From Campylobacteraceae bacterium (lineage in GTDB: Bacteria > Campylobacterota > Campylobacteria > Campylobacterales > Sulfurospirillaceae), in NCBI GenBank assembly GCA_027040375.1, contig JALUMJ010000105.1, forward strand, positions 1 to 30,541: a stretch of 30,541 bases of DNA, written 5' to 3'. Of this stretch, positions 17,151-26,523 are shown in pieces (the first letter of the stretch is position 1; every line of letters begins with the position of its first letter). Made by a program: the position numbers and the translations under genes. Under the pieces are notes generated by a model, which saw only the letters and a program-made list of their open reading frames with translations, was not told the origin of the DNA and ran no database searches.

Positions 17151-17177
17151 TAGCCCTAATTAAAAAATAGGGCTAAT
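17149..17177 (+). terminator. perfect hairpin after flgE covering the thyX ribosome-binding site
   Basis: ATTAGCCCTA (17149-17158) and TAGGGCTAAT (17168-17177) form a 10-bp perfect stem with a 9-nt A-rich loop, ending two bases before the thyX ATG. It may end flgE transcripts, although only TTTA follows. The only Shine-Dalgarno candidate for thyX, AGGG at 17169-17172, lies in the right arm. Confidence 0.65.
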
Positions 17178-17179
17178 TT

Positions 17180-17785
17180 ATGAAAATAACTCTCTTACAA
17201 CATACATCTTTAGAAGTTTGTGCAAGTGCCATACGAACTTGCTGGCAAAGTTTTGACAAAAGCGACGGTGGCGGTGAAAAAGACAAAGAACTCATAAATA
17301 GAGTTGGCAATAAATTTAAACACGCCTCTACACTTGAACATTTGGTATATACATTTTATATACAAGGAATCAGCCGAGCACTTCTGCAAGAACTTGCAAG
17401 ACATAGACTCGCATCACTCTCAGTGAAAAGTACTAGATATACTCTAAAAGAGCTTAAAATCGAAAATATCTTTACATGTAGAGAGTTTGAGCGAGCTAGT
17501 AAATATCTTGTCATGACAGGGCAAGAAAAAGTGGATGAGATGAGTATAAAAGCTTTAGAAAATTTAAGACTTATCTTAAAAGATGGTATAAGCAATGACA
17601 AGGCAAAATATTGTCTGCCTGAGAGTTATAAAACTGAGCTTACTTGGACTATAAATGCAAGAAGTTTACAAAACTTTTTAACCCTAAGAAGTAGCAAATC
17701 AGCCCTTTGGGAGATACAGATTTTAGCTCACAAACTCTATGAAAACCTGCCATTTGAGCATCAATACCTTTTTACATGTGATTAA
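17180..17785 (+). CDS. thyX: flavin-dependent thymidylate synthase ThyX
   Basis: The 201-residue protein contains the ThyX motif [11 protein letters not shown] at residues 74-84 (R-H-R-x7-S), preceded by [20 protein letters not shown] and followed late by [20 protein letters not shown], the pattern seen in ThyX C-terminal helices. It methylates dUMP to dTMP using FAD and methylene-tetrahydrofolate, replacing ThyA, as in most Campylobacterota. It sits between flgE and the origin region. Its 3' end overlaps the convergent ruvC by 14 bp. Translation may be controlled by the hairpin ahead of the start codon. Confidence 0.94.
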   Translation: MKITLLQHTSLEVCASAIRTCWQSFDKSDGGGEKDKELINRVGNKFKHASTLEHLVYTFYIQGISRALLQELARHRLASLSVKSTRYTLKELKIENIFTCREFERASKYLVMTGQEKVDEMSIKALENLRLILKDGISNDKAKYCLPESYKTELTWTINARSLQNFLTLRSSKSALWEIQILAHKLYENLPFEHQYLFTCD

Positions 17786-18251
17786 CTTTTACCCCATTTG
17801 CATAAGTTAAAGCTATGGCTATGGCATCAGTTATATCAAGAGGTTTAATCTCCTGTTTTATACCTAAAATTCTCTTAACCATAAACGCTACCTGCTCCTT
17901 CTTTGCCTTTCCATTTCCTGTTACTGCTTTTTTGACTTGAAGTGGTGTAAACTCGTGAAAATTTCCTATAACCTGAAGTATCTTTAAACTCAAAGCACCC
18001 CTAAACTGGGCGAGTTTAAGGACAGTTTTAGGATTATGTGCGTAAAACATATCTTCTATAACAACTTCATCAATTTTATGATTTTTAAAGATGATATCCA
18101 AGCCTTCTGTTAGCTCTACTATCTGATGTTGGAGGATTTTTTCTTTGATTTTTATGAGACCTGCTTCTATAAGCTTTGTTCCATTTTTTTCTTTTTTAAT
18201 AATCGCATATCCACAATTTCTTGTACCGGGGTCTATGCCTAATATAGTCAT
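17772..18251 (-). CDS. ruvC: Holliday junction endonuclease RuvC
   Basis: The 159-residue protein has the RuvC catalytic tetrad in the right places: D7 in LGIDPGT, E66 in VVIEDMF, and D139 and D142 in [10 protein letters not shown]. It cuts Holliday junctions with RuvAB during recombinational repair. The gene reads away from dnaA, and its promoter region coincides with the upstream DnaA-box cluster, so DnaA might influence its transcription (inference). It overlaps the thyX end by 14 bp in convergent orientation. No strong Shine-Dalgarno sequence is evident; AAAGG lies about ten bases upstream. Confidence 0.95.
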   Translation of the reverse strand: MTILGIDPGTRNCGYAIIKKEKNGTKLIEAGLIKIKEKILQHQIVELTEGLDIIFKNHKIDEVVIEDMFYAHNPKTVLKLAQFRGALSLKILQVIGNFHEFTPLQVKKAVTGNGKAKKEQVAFMVKRILGIKQEIKPLDITDAIAIALTYANGVKVNHM

Positions 18252-18261
18252 TCTTTAGCCT

Positions 18262-18302
18262 TTATTCACATATTTATTCACACCGTGAAAATCTTTTTCA
18301 CA
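18262..18302 (+). other. upstream DnaA-box cluster (oriC, part 1)
   Basis: Two perfect TTATTCACA boxes stand at 18262-18270 and 18274-18282, exactly 12 bp apart, and a near match TTTTTCACA at 18294-18302, all in the same direction. A weaker inverted match (TTTTCACGG, read leftward) overlaps 18283-18291. Boxes on both sides of dnaA are known for bipartite origins of Campylobacterota. Confidence 0.8.
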
Positions 18303-18303
18303 T

Positions 18304-18394
18304 AATGTCTGTATAACTTTAAAACTATTTCGTGAGGCTCAGACCGCAGGGAGGATTTGTCTCTAAGAAATAGTTTTAAAGTTATACAGACATT
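18304..18394. repeat. perfect 28-bp inverted repeat with 35-nt loop, upstream of dnaA
   Basis: The left arm 18304-18331 (starting AATGTCTGTATAAC) and right arm 18367-18394 (ending GTTATACAGACATT) are exact reverse complements over 28 bp. The loop 18332-18366 is clearly richer in GC than the surroundings and holds CCGCAGGGAGGA; a short inner pairing of AGAC with GTCT is possible. The arms contain no obvious DnaA box. It could be a cruciform element of the origin, a structured RNA in the dnaA leader, or a small inserted element with terminal repeats. I do not recognise it. Confidence 0.9.
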
Positions 18395-18434
18395 TTAACA
18401 TATAACTAATAATATTTTAGATAAAATAAGTCAA

Positions 18435-18450
18435 TATAATGTTAAGGGGA
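18435..18450 (+). promoter_or_regulatory. TATAAT and Shine-Dalgarno sequence before dnaA
   Basis: TATAAT at 18435-18440 is followed almost directly by AAGGGGA at 18444-18450. If this hexamer is the -10 box, transcription would start near 18447, inside the ribosome-binding site, so another start upstream is likely. AAGGGGA supports the TTG start of dnaA at 18455. Confidence 0.45.
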
Positions 18451-18454
18451 ATTT

Positions 18455-19783
18455 TTGTTAGCAGATAATGTATTGGAACTTTTAAAAAATGAAATATCTG
18501 AACAAGAATATCAAAGGTATATAAAACAACTCTCATTTGACGAAAAAAATTCACACTCTGATCAGAAAATCTTTAATGCTCCGAATATTTTGATAAAAAA
18601 TTGGATTCAAACAAAATATAGTGAAAAGATATCTCACCTTTTTGAAGTAAAAACGGGCAAAAAACCAAGTATAAAAATCACTTTAAAAAATGATATTTTA
18701 AAAACAAAACAAAACAAAAAATCTATAAGTAAAACAGATTTAGAAATCCCAACTCCAAATACCATACTTAACCCTTCATATACTTTTGAAAGTTTTGTAG
18801 TAGGAAGTTCAAACCAGTATGCTTATTCTGTGGCAAAATCTGTGGCAAAAAAACCTGGAGTCGTATATAATCCTGTATTTATATATGGGCCAACTGGGCT
18901 TGGAAAAACTCACCTTATACACGCTATTGGTAATTTTTCACAAGCAAATGGTAAAAATGTGATATATGCTACTATTGAGCAGTTTATGAATGATTTTACT
19001 TATAATTTAAAAAATCAAACGATGGATAGATTTAGAGACAAATATAGAAAATGTGATGTTTTACTCATAGATGATACACAATTTTTGTCAAATAAAATTC
19101 AAACTCAAGAGGAATTTTTTCATACTTTTAATGAATTACACTCTGCAGGAAAACAGATAGTTTTAACTTCAGACAAACCTCCTAAGATGATAAATGGGCT
19201 AGAAGAAAGATTAAAGAGTAGATTTGAGTGGGGAACTGTAGCAGATATTGGATTGCCTGAACTTGAAACTAAGATAGCCATCATTAAAAAGAAGTGTGAA
19301 TTAGATGGAATCGACTTAAATAATGAAGTAGCAAATTATATAGCAGTAAATATGGGCGATAATATAAGAGAAATAGAAGGTGCTATCATCAATCTAAATG
19401 CGTATGCTACTTTGATGCGTCAAGAGATAACTATAGATTTTGCAAAAAATGTTATGAAAGCTCAGATAAAAGAGAAAAAAAATCATATAACCTTAGAAGA
19501 TATAATCAAAGTAATTTCAAGAGAATTAAATATAAAACCAAGTGAAATAAAATCTAAAAAAAGAAACAAAAACATAGTAGAAGCAAGAAGAATTGGGATA
19601 TATTTAGCAAGAACACTAACACCAAATTCTATGCCTCAACTTGCATCATTTTTTAGTATGAAAGACCATACTGCAGTTTCACATAATATGAAAAAGATAA
19701 ATCAATTAATAGACGAAAATGAAGCATTTAAATTAAGAATAGAAGAGTTAAAAAACAAAATATTAATAAAAGAAGTAAAATAA
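18455..19783 (+). CDS. dnaA: chromosomal replication initiator DnaA
   Basis: The 442-residue protein has all DnaA domains: domain I (residues 1-80), a short lysine-rich linker, the AAA+ domain with Walker A GPTGLGKT at 145-152 and Walker B LLIDD at 203-207, and domain IV with the DNA-binding signature DHTAVSHNMKKI. The start is TTG at 18455, supported by AAGGGGA four bases upstream; no in-frame ATG is nearby. DnaA binds its boxes on both sides of its own gene here and melts the origin. Box-bearing DNA upstream also suggests autoregulation. Confidence 0.98.
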   Translation: MLADNVLELLKNEISEQEYQRYIKQLSFDEKNSHSDQKIFNAPNILIKNWIQTKYSEKISHLFEVKTGKKPSIKITLKNDILKTKQNKKSISKTDLEIPTPNTILNPSYTFESFVVGSSNQYAYSVAKSVAKKPGVVYNPVFIYGPTGLGKTHLIHAIGNFSQANGKNVIYATIEQFMNDFTYNLKNQTMDRFRDKYRKCDVLLIDDTQFLSNKIQTQEEFFHTFNELHSAGKQIVLTSDKPPKMINGLEERLKSRFEWGTVADIGLPELETKIAIIKKKCELDGIDLNNEVANYIAVNMGDNIREIEGAIINLNAYATLMRQEITIDFAKNVMKAQIKEKKNHITLEDIIKVISRELNIKPSEIKSKKRNKNIVEARRIGIYLARTLTPNSMPQLASFFSMKDHTAVSHNMKKINQLIDENEAFKLRIEELKNKILIKEVK

Positions 19784-19785
19784 TA

Positions 19786-19865
19786 TGTGATTAAATGTGA
19801 ATAAGTCATTTTAATTATTCACAGCAAAATTGATGTATTTTAGTACTTTAGTTGAGATTTTCACA
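19786..19865 (+). other. downstream DnaA-box cluster (oriC, part 2)
   Basis: In the gene-free stretch after dnaA there are an inverted perfect box, TGTGAATAA at 19796-19804, and a direct perfect box, TTATTCACA at 19815-19823. Weaker matches are TGTGATTAA at 19786-19794 and ATTTTCACA at 19857-19865. The last one stands just before the DnaA-trio-like run, the expected position for loading DnaA onto single strands. Confidence 0.82.
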
Positions 19866-19879
19866 ATTTCAACCTAAGC

Positions 19880-19913
19880 TACTACTACTTCTATTTTTAT
19901 ATATAAATAAAAA
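19880..19913 (+). other. DnaA-trio-like run and AT-rich unwinding element
   Basis: From 19880 the strand reads TAC TAC TAC TTC TAT TTT TAT, then ATATAAATAAAAA. Repeated TAC triplets next to a DnaA box and followed by AT-rich DNA match the DnaA-trio arrangement described in Bacillus subtilis, where DnaA extends onto one strand. The AT-rich part (about 19892-19913) is the likely unwinding site. Confidence 0.7.
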
Positions 19914-19924
19914 GGAGAAATCAA

Positions 19925-20992
19925 ATGAAAGTTTCTATAAATAAAGGCGTATTGGAAACAATACTTATAAATGTACAACCATATTTAGAAAAAAAAGATT
20001 TAAGTCAAATTACATCTCATATATTTATAAATACTGTAGAAGATGAATTTATAGCAAAAGCAACTGATTTTGAAATTGGACTTAGTTATAATACTAAAAA
20101 TGTAAAAATATTAGACCATGGAACTGCTACAGCAAATGGTAAAAAACTTCTTGATATTATTAAAATCTTAAAAGATGAAGATGTTACACTTGAAACAATA
20201 AATGATAATTTATATATAAAACAAAATAGTTCAAAATTTAAACTTCCTATGTTTAATATAAATGAATTTCCAAGCTTTCCACAGATAGAGGATAAACCAA
20301 AATTTGATATAAATAGCTCTTTATTTGTAAGATCAATTAAAAAAATTGCACCTTCAATAGATAGCAATAATCCAAAATTTGAATTAAATGGTGCTTTAAT
20401 AGATATAAAAGATAATTTTATAAATTTAGTTTCAACAGATACTAGAAGATTAGCACTTGTTAAAATAGAAAAAAATACTGAAGATAATTTTTCTTTAATC
20501 ATCCCAAAAAAAGCTATAAGTGAGATACAAAAACTTTTTTATGATGAAATAGAGATTTTTTATGATGAAAATATTCTTATAGCAAAAGCTTCAAATTTTC
20601 AATTTTATACAAAACTAATAAATGGAAAATTTCCAGATTACGAAAGAATCATTCCAAAAGAAAAAACTTATAGATTACTTCTAAATAGAAATAAAATTAT
20701 AGAAGCTATAAAACAAGTATCTATAATTTCACATGAAATGAAAATCACATTTAAACAAAATAAAATTGTATTTGAAAGTTTAAATGATGAAAATATAGAA
20801 GCAAAAATAGAGATAGAATATAATACAGGATTAGATAATGAGATATATCTAGCAACAAACAGCAGATATTTGATAGATTTTTTATCAAATATTGAAAATA
20901 ATGATTTTACTTTAGGCTTTAACGATAGTTCTCTTCCATTTACACTAGAAGATGAAAATTTTACAACAATAGTTATGCCTATAATGATATGA
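19925..20992 (+). CDS. dnaN: DNA polymerase III beta sliding clamp
   Basis: The 355-residue protein has the threefold-repeated clamp domain architecture and family sequences such as KATDFEIGLSY, FKLPMFNINEFPSFPQ and VSTDTRRLALVKIE; the last five residues IVMPI end the protein as in other clamps (VVMPM-like). It encircles DNA and tethers polymerase III. AAGGAG lies nine bases before the ATG. Position directly after dnaA and the unwinding region, and ahead of gyrB, is the standard origin gene order. The base composition is even more AT-rich than the flagellar genes. Confidence 0.97.
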   Translation: MKVSINKGVLETILINVQPYLEKKDLSQITSHIFINTVEDEFIAKATDFEIGLSYNTKNVKILDHGTATANGKKLLDIIKILKDEDVTLETINDNLYIKQNSSKFKLPMFNINEFPSFPQIEDKPKFDINSSLFVRSIKKIAPSIDSNNPKFELNGALIDIKDNFINLVSTDTRRLALVKIEKNTEDNFSLIIPKKAISEIQKLFYDEIEIFYDENILIAKASNFQFYTKLINGKFPDYERIIPKEKTYRLLLNRNKIIEAIKQVSIISHEMKITFKQNKIVFESLNDENIEAKIEIEYNTGLDNEIYLATNSRYLIDFLSNIENNDFTLGFNDSSLPFTLEDENFTTIVMPIMI

Positions 20993-21021
20993 TAATGAGA
21001 GCAAAAAAAGGAGATATTTAA

Positions 21022-23331
<2,310 letters not shown>

Positions 23332-23336
23332 GTTTA

Positions 23337-24752
23337 ATGTTATATTCTGAGTCACAAGAGAGGAAAAACCGCTTCATAACTTCTTTGAAGATAGGTTTTC
23401 CTTTTTTGATTTTAACTCTTTTTCTCTTCTTCTTTTTTAAATTTTATCAAAATGATATAACAAGTTATATACTTTTAACACTGTTAATACCTATATATAT
23501 CTACTATATACTTTATCTAATCTATAATGAATTTAATATTACTTTGATAGATCCTATAACACAAACTTTTAATAGAGTAGAGATAGAAAAAAAAATACAA
23601 AATACAAAATATAAAAAGTTTGATTCTACTGTTATACTTATAAATATAGATAATATAGAAGATATAAATAATCGATATGGTATATCAAATGCAGATGATT
23701 TGCTTAGAATTTTTACAATTAAAATAGATGAATTTTTCAAAAATTATAATTTTAAAAATATTTCAATTGGAAGATATAGTGGAGGGTATTTTTTACTTGT
23801 TATAAAAGGAAGAATAAAAGAGTTAAGACATCTATTAACTATATTTTCAAAAGAATTAAAAAATATAGGTATAAATGATATAGAAATTAAGATAGATTTT
23901 TCACTGATTGATTTAAAATATGATGAAAATGTAAATAATATAATAAAAAAACTTTTTATGATGATTGAAGAAAATGGAGAAGATAATATAATCACAAATA
24001 TAAAACCAAATGATTTTGAAAAGATAGTTTGTGATGCAATTGAGCAAAAAAAGTTTATATTTAAATACCAACCATCAATTGAGCTAAAAACAGATAAGAT
24101 TAAAATCCTAGAAGTTCTTACAAAAATTTACTCTAAAAGCGATGGTATGCTCTGCAGAACTCAAATTCAAAGGGTAGTAAATCATCTTAGATATGAAACT
24201 ATTTTTGATAAAAATATACTTAATAATTTAGAAAAAGAATTAAAAAAATCAGATTTTAAAGATATGCTTATAAGCATCAAAATTTCCCCAGCTACTCTAA
24301 GAAACAATGAATTTAGACAGTATTTAAGCCATCTTTTTTATAAAAATTCATTTTCACCAGAAAATTTTATACTAGAATTTACTGAAAGAAGAGCTTATGA
24401 AGAGATACGAAGATTTAAGGAAATTTTAACACAATATAAAAAAATGGGATTTAAGATTTGCTTAGATAATTTTGGTGGCAATAATTGCAGCTTAAAATAT
24501 ATAAAAGAATTACCAATAGACATGGTAAAATTTGATATACAATACACTAAAAATATTGATAATCCAAAATATGCAAATATATTAAAATCATATATAAGTT
24601 TTTTAAGACAAATAAATGTTAAAAGCATGGTTAAATTTATAGACAAAAAAGATATCTATGAAAAAATAATAAAATATAATCCTGATTATATTCAGGGATT
24701 TTTGGTTTCAAAACCAAAAAGTTTAAAACAAATTGGAGAGATAATAAAATGA
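23337..24752 (+). CDS. membrane protein with degenerate GGDEF and EAL domains
   Basis: The 471-residue protein has two N-terminal membrane spans (about residues 17-35 and 43-63), a GGDEF-like domain (about 68-220) and an EAL-like domain (about 225-470). The GGDEF signature is reduced to SGGYF (148-152), so cyclase activity is not expected. In the EAL domain the signature reads EVL (259-261), the metal-binding DDFG is DNFG (377-380), and the glutamate of the usual EGVE block is missing (KFIDKKD near 433-439), although VKFD (397-400) and IQGFLVSKP (452-460) are kept. It is therefore more likely a c-di-GMP sensor or protein-interaction module than an enzyme. It lies five bases after gyrB and overlaps queF by four bases. 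Confidence 0.85.
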   Translation: MLYSESQERKNRFITSLKIGFPFLILTLFLFFFFKFYQNDITSYILLTLLIPIYIYYILYLIYNEFNITLIDPITQTFNRVEIEKKIQNTKYKKFDSTVILINIDNIEDINNRYGISNADDLLRIFTIKIDEFFKNYNFKNISIGRYSGGYFLLVIKGRIKELRHLLTIFSKELKNIGINDIEIKIDFSLIDLKYDENVNNIIKKLFMMIEENGEDNIITNIKPNDFEKIVCDAIEQKKFIFKYQPSIELKTDKIKILEVLTKIYSKSDGMLCRTQIQRVVNHLRYETIFDKNILNNLEKELKKSDFKDMLISIKISPATLRNNEFRQYLSHLFYKNSFSPENFILEFTERRAYEEIRRFKEILTQYKKMGFKICLDNFGGNNCSLKYIKELPIDMVKFDIQYTKNIDNPKYANILKSYISFLRQINVKSMVKFIDKKDIYEKIIKYNPDYIQGFLVSKPKSLKQIGEIIK

Positions 24753-25132
24753 AATACGGTGAAAAAGAGATAAAAGAATTTGATGTAGAAAAAGATTTGG
24801 AGATTTGGCCAAACAAACATAAAAAAGATTATATTATAAAGTTAACACTACCAGAATTTTGTTGTTTATGTCCAAGAAGTGGATATCCTGATTTTGCTAC
24901 TATTTATATAGATTATACGCCAGATAAATTTGTAGTGGAATTAAAAGCTATAAAACTGTATATAAATAGTTTTATGAATCGTAATATCTCCCATGAAGAT
25001 AGTGCTAATGAGATATATGATGTACTTTTTTCAAAACTAAAACCAAAATGGCTAAAGGTATATGCAGATTTTAATCCAAGAGGAAATGTCCACACAACTA
25101 TTGAAATTGACTCGGATAAAGTAAAATGTTAA
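24749..25132 (+). CDS. queF: NADPH-dependent 7-cyano-7-deazaguanine reductase QueF
   Basis: The 127-residue protein is the short, single-domain QueF type. The nucleophile region reads FCCLCPRSGYPDF, giving C41 as nucleophile and D48 as proton donor; VELKAIKLYINSF (63-75) is the NADPH-binding motif and H82/E83 match the substrate-binding pair. It reduces preQ0 to preQ1 for queuosine in tRNA. Two additional cysteines (C38, C39) precede the nucleophile. Its ATG overlaps the previous stop by four bases and its end overlaps the next gene by seven bases, so it is co-translated with its neighbours. Confidence 0.94.
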   Translation: MKYGEKEIKEFDVEKDLEIWPNKHKKDYIIKLTLPEFCCLCPRSGYPDFATIYIDYTPDKFVVELKAIKLYINSFMNRNISHEDSANEIYDVLFSKLKPKWLKVYADFNPRGNVHTTIEIDSDKVKC

Positions 25133-26331
25133 GCCCTAAATTAGTTGAACATTTATTTGCAGCAGCTTCCATACAAAGATGGAATGATTACCCTCGTATG
25201 GTTGAGTTAGTTGAATTAGATAAACAAGCTCATAAATTTATAATCGCATATTTTATGGCAAATATGGAAGAAAATGTCAATAAAGTTCATCTCATAGAAG
25301 CGGGAATTTTTGAATTTTTAAGACGAGTTGTGGTAACCGATATAAGGCCAGATGTTTTTAGGAAAGCTTTACAAAAAAAAGAGAAAGAGATAAATGTTTG
25401 GGTTCTTTCAAAGCTTAGTGATTCTCTTAAAGATATAGAAAATGGAGAATTTCTTAAAAGATTTGAAGAGTATTTAAAAAATCCTAACATGTATAAAAGA
25501 GAAAGATTTATACTAAAAGCTGCTTCTTATTTATCTACAAAATGGGAATTTTCCATAGTATATCAGACAAGCCAATTTTTAAGTGGAATTGACAGAGTAA
25601 AAGAGGCTGTTGATGAAGAGATTGAAGATTATTATGAGCTGGTGAGTGTTAGAAAAATATCCTTAAATAAAAAGATTTCAAAGATTATAGATTTAAGTGG
25701 AAGACTGAGATTTCAAAAAAGATGGGCTCAAACTCCTAGAATCCCTGAAACTTCTGTGCTTGGGCATATGCTGATAGTTGCGATTTTGGGGTATTTTTAC
25801 TCTTTAAAAGTGGGCGCTTGTGAAAAAAGAATCGAAAATAACTTTTATTGTGCCTTGTTCCATGATTTACCAGAAGCATTAACAAGAGATATAATCTCCC
25901 CTGTGAAATATTCTGTTAGTGGGTTAGATGACATTATCAGTGAATACGAAGTAAAAGTGATGGAAGATGAAATTTTTCCTTATATTCCATCAAGTTTTTT
26001 GAAAGAATTTCAGTATTTATTAGGACTTTATGACGGAAAGAAAAACGAATTTTTAGATAAAATCCAAGTTGAAGATGAGATAAAGATAGTAGAAAATATA
26101 CATGATTATAACGAAGATAAATACTGTGCCATTGATGGAATCGCACTTAAAAATTGCGATAGACTATCTGCTTTTATAGAAGCATCACTTTCGGTTTCTC
26201 ATGGAGTGAAATCTAAAGAGTTAGTGCAAGGCAAAGCTCATATATTAGAGGCTTTAAAAGAAAAATCACAAAATGGGAAAGTAAATTTTTATAAATTAGC
26301 AAAAGAAATTGAGAATTTTGTAGAGAGTTAA
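25126..26331 (+). CDS. HD-domain phosphohydrolase, YfbR-like C-terminal half
   Basis: In the 401-residue protein the second half carries an intact HD site: H214 (in SVLGHML), H246-D247 with E250 and D255 (FHDLPEALTRDIISPVKY, residues 245-262), and D345 (LKNCDRLSAF). The stretch resembles the 5'-deoxynucleotidase YfbR, which has HDASEVLTGDLPTPVKY there. The first half starts with IQRWNDYPRMVELVELDKQA, similar in layout to the start of the second half (RFQKRWAQTPRIPETS), so it may be a degenerate internal duplicate that has lost most metal ligands. The exact substrate is unknown. It overlaps queF by seven bases and ends the run that begins at dnaN. Confidence 0.75.
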   Translation: MLSPKLVEHLFAAASIQRWNDYPRMVELVELDKQAHKFIIAYFMANMEENVNKVHLIEAGIFEFLRRVVVTDIRPDVFRKALQKKEKEINVWVLSKLSDSLKDIENGEFLKRFEEYLKNPNMYKRERFILKAASYLSTKWEFSIVYQTSQFLSGIDRVKEAVDEEIEDYYELVSVRKISLNKKISKIIDLSGRLRFQKRWAQTPRIPETSVLGHMLIVAILGYFYSLKVGACEKRIENNFYCALFHDLPEALTRDIISPVKYSVSGLDDIISEYEVKVMEDEIFPYIPSSFLKEFQYLLGLYDGKKNEFLDKIQVEDEIKIVENIHDYNEDKYCAIDGIALKNCDRLSAFIEASLSVSHGVKSKELVQGKAHILEALKEKSQNGKVNFYKLAKEIENFVES

Positions 26332-26339
26332 GGTTTTAT

Positions 26340-26454
26340 AAAACAAACCCTCCTTCAGATTACTGCGGCACACACTTTAAAAGAGTGCTCTGCTGTGTTC
26401 CCACCCTGAAGCATTGTCCTTAGAAAATATTGCACAGGTCTAAAGGAGAGCGGA
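26340..26454 (-). ncRNA. ffs: signal recognition particle RNA (4.5S type)
   Basis: Read leftward, the centre holds TTCAGG-GTG-GGAA-CAC-AGCAG (about 26410-26388): the asymmetric domain IV loop (CAGG against AGCAG) and a GGAA tetraloop, the binding site for Ffh. The ends pair over 12 bp: CTCTCCTTTAGA with TCTGAAGGAGGG. A TATAAT at 26464-26459 would start the RNA near 26452, and a T-rich run (TTTGTTTT) follows the closing stem near 26347-26340, fitting a terminator. Length of about 110 nt is normal for the short bacterial form. The exact ends are uncertain by a few bases. Confidence 0.9.
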
Positions 26455-26458
26455 CAAA

Positions 26459-26464
26459 ATTATA
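26459..26464 (-). promoter_or_regulatory. -10 box of the SRP RNA promoter
   Basis: TATAAT read leftward, seven bases ahead of the likely RNA start. It is back to back with the promoter of the AspT-type gene. Confidence 0.7.
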
Positions 26465-26496
26465 CCCAATTTTACTTAAATAAAAGTTTTAAATAG

Positions 26497-26502
26497 TATA
26501 AT
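26497..26502 (+). promoter_or_regulatory. -10 box of the AspT/YidE-type gene
   Basis: TATAAT after TAG; transcription would start near 26509. TAGGA at 26513-26517 precedes the ATG at 26524 and can serve as ribosome-binding site. Confidence 0.6.
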
Positions 26503-26523
26503 TCGCAAAAAATAGGAATATAT

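Noticed and set aside
18332..18366. Loop of the large inverted repeat as a short coding frame (GTG or TTG with GGGAGG)
   Set aside because: Only about 13 codons are open and they run into the repeat arm; no sign of coding selection.
18304..18394. Large inverted repeat as an intrinsic terminator
   Set aside because: Stem is too long, there is no U-tract, and it lies upstream of both ruvC and dnaA rather than after a gene.
18304..18394. Large inverted repeat as a CRISPR unit or dif site
   Set aside because: Only one inverted pair exists, no direct repeats or spacers; a dif site would be much shorter and near the terminus.
19786..19865. Short repeats after dnaA as iterons of a plasmid
   Set aside because: The boxes are the DnaA type and sit beside dnaA, dnaN and gyrB; the context is chromosomal.
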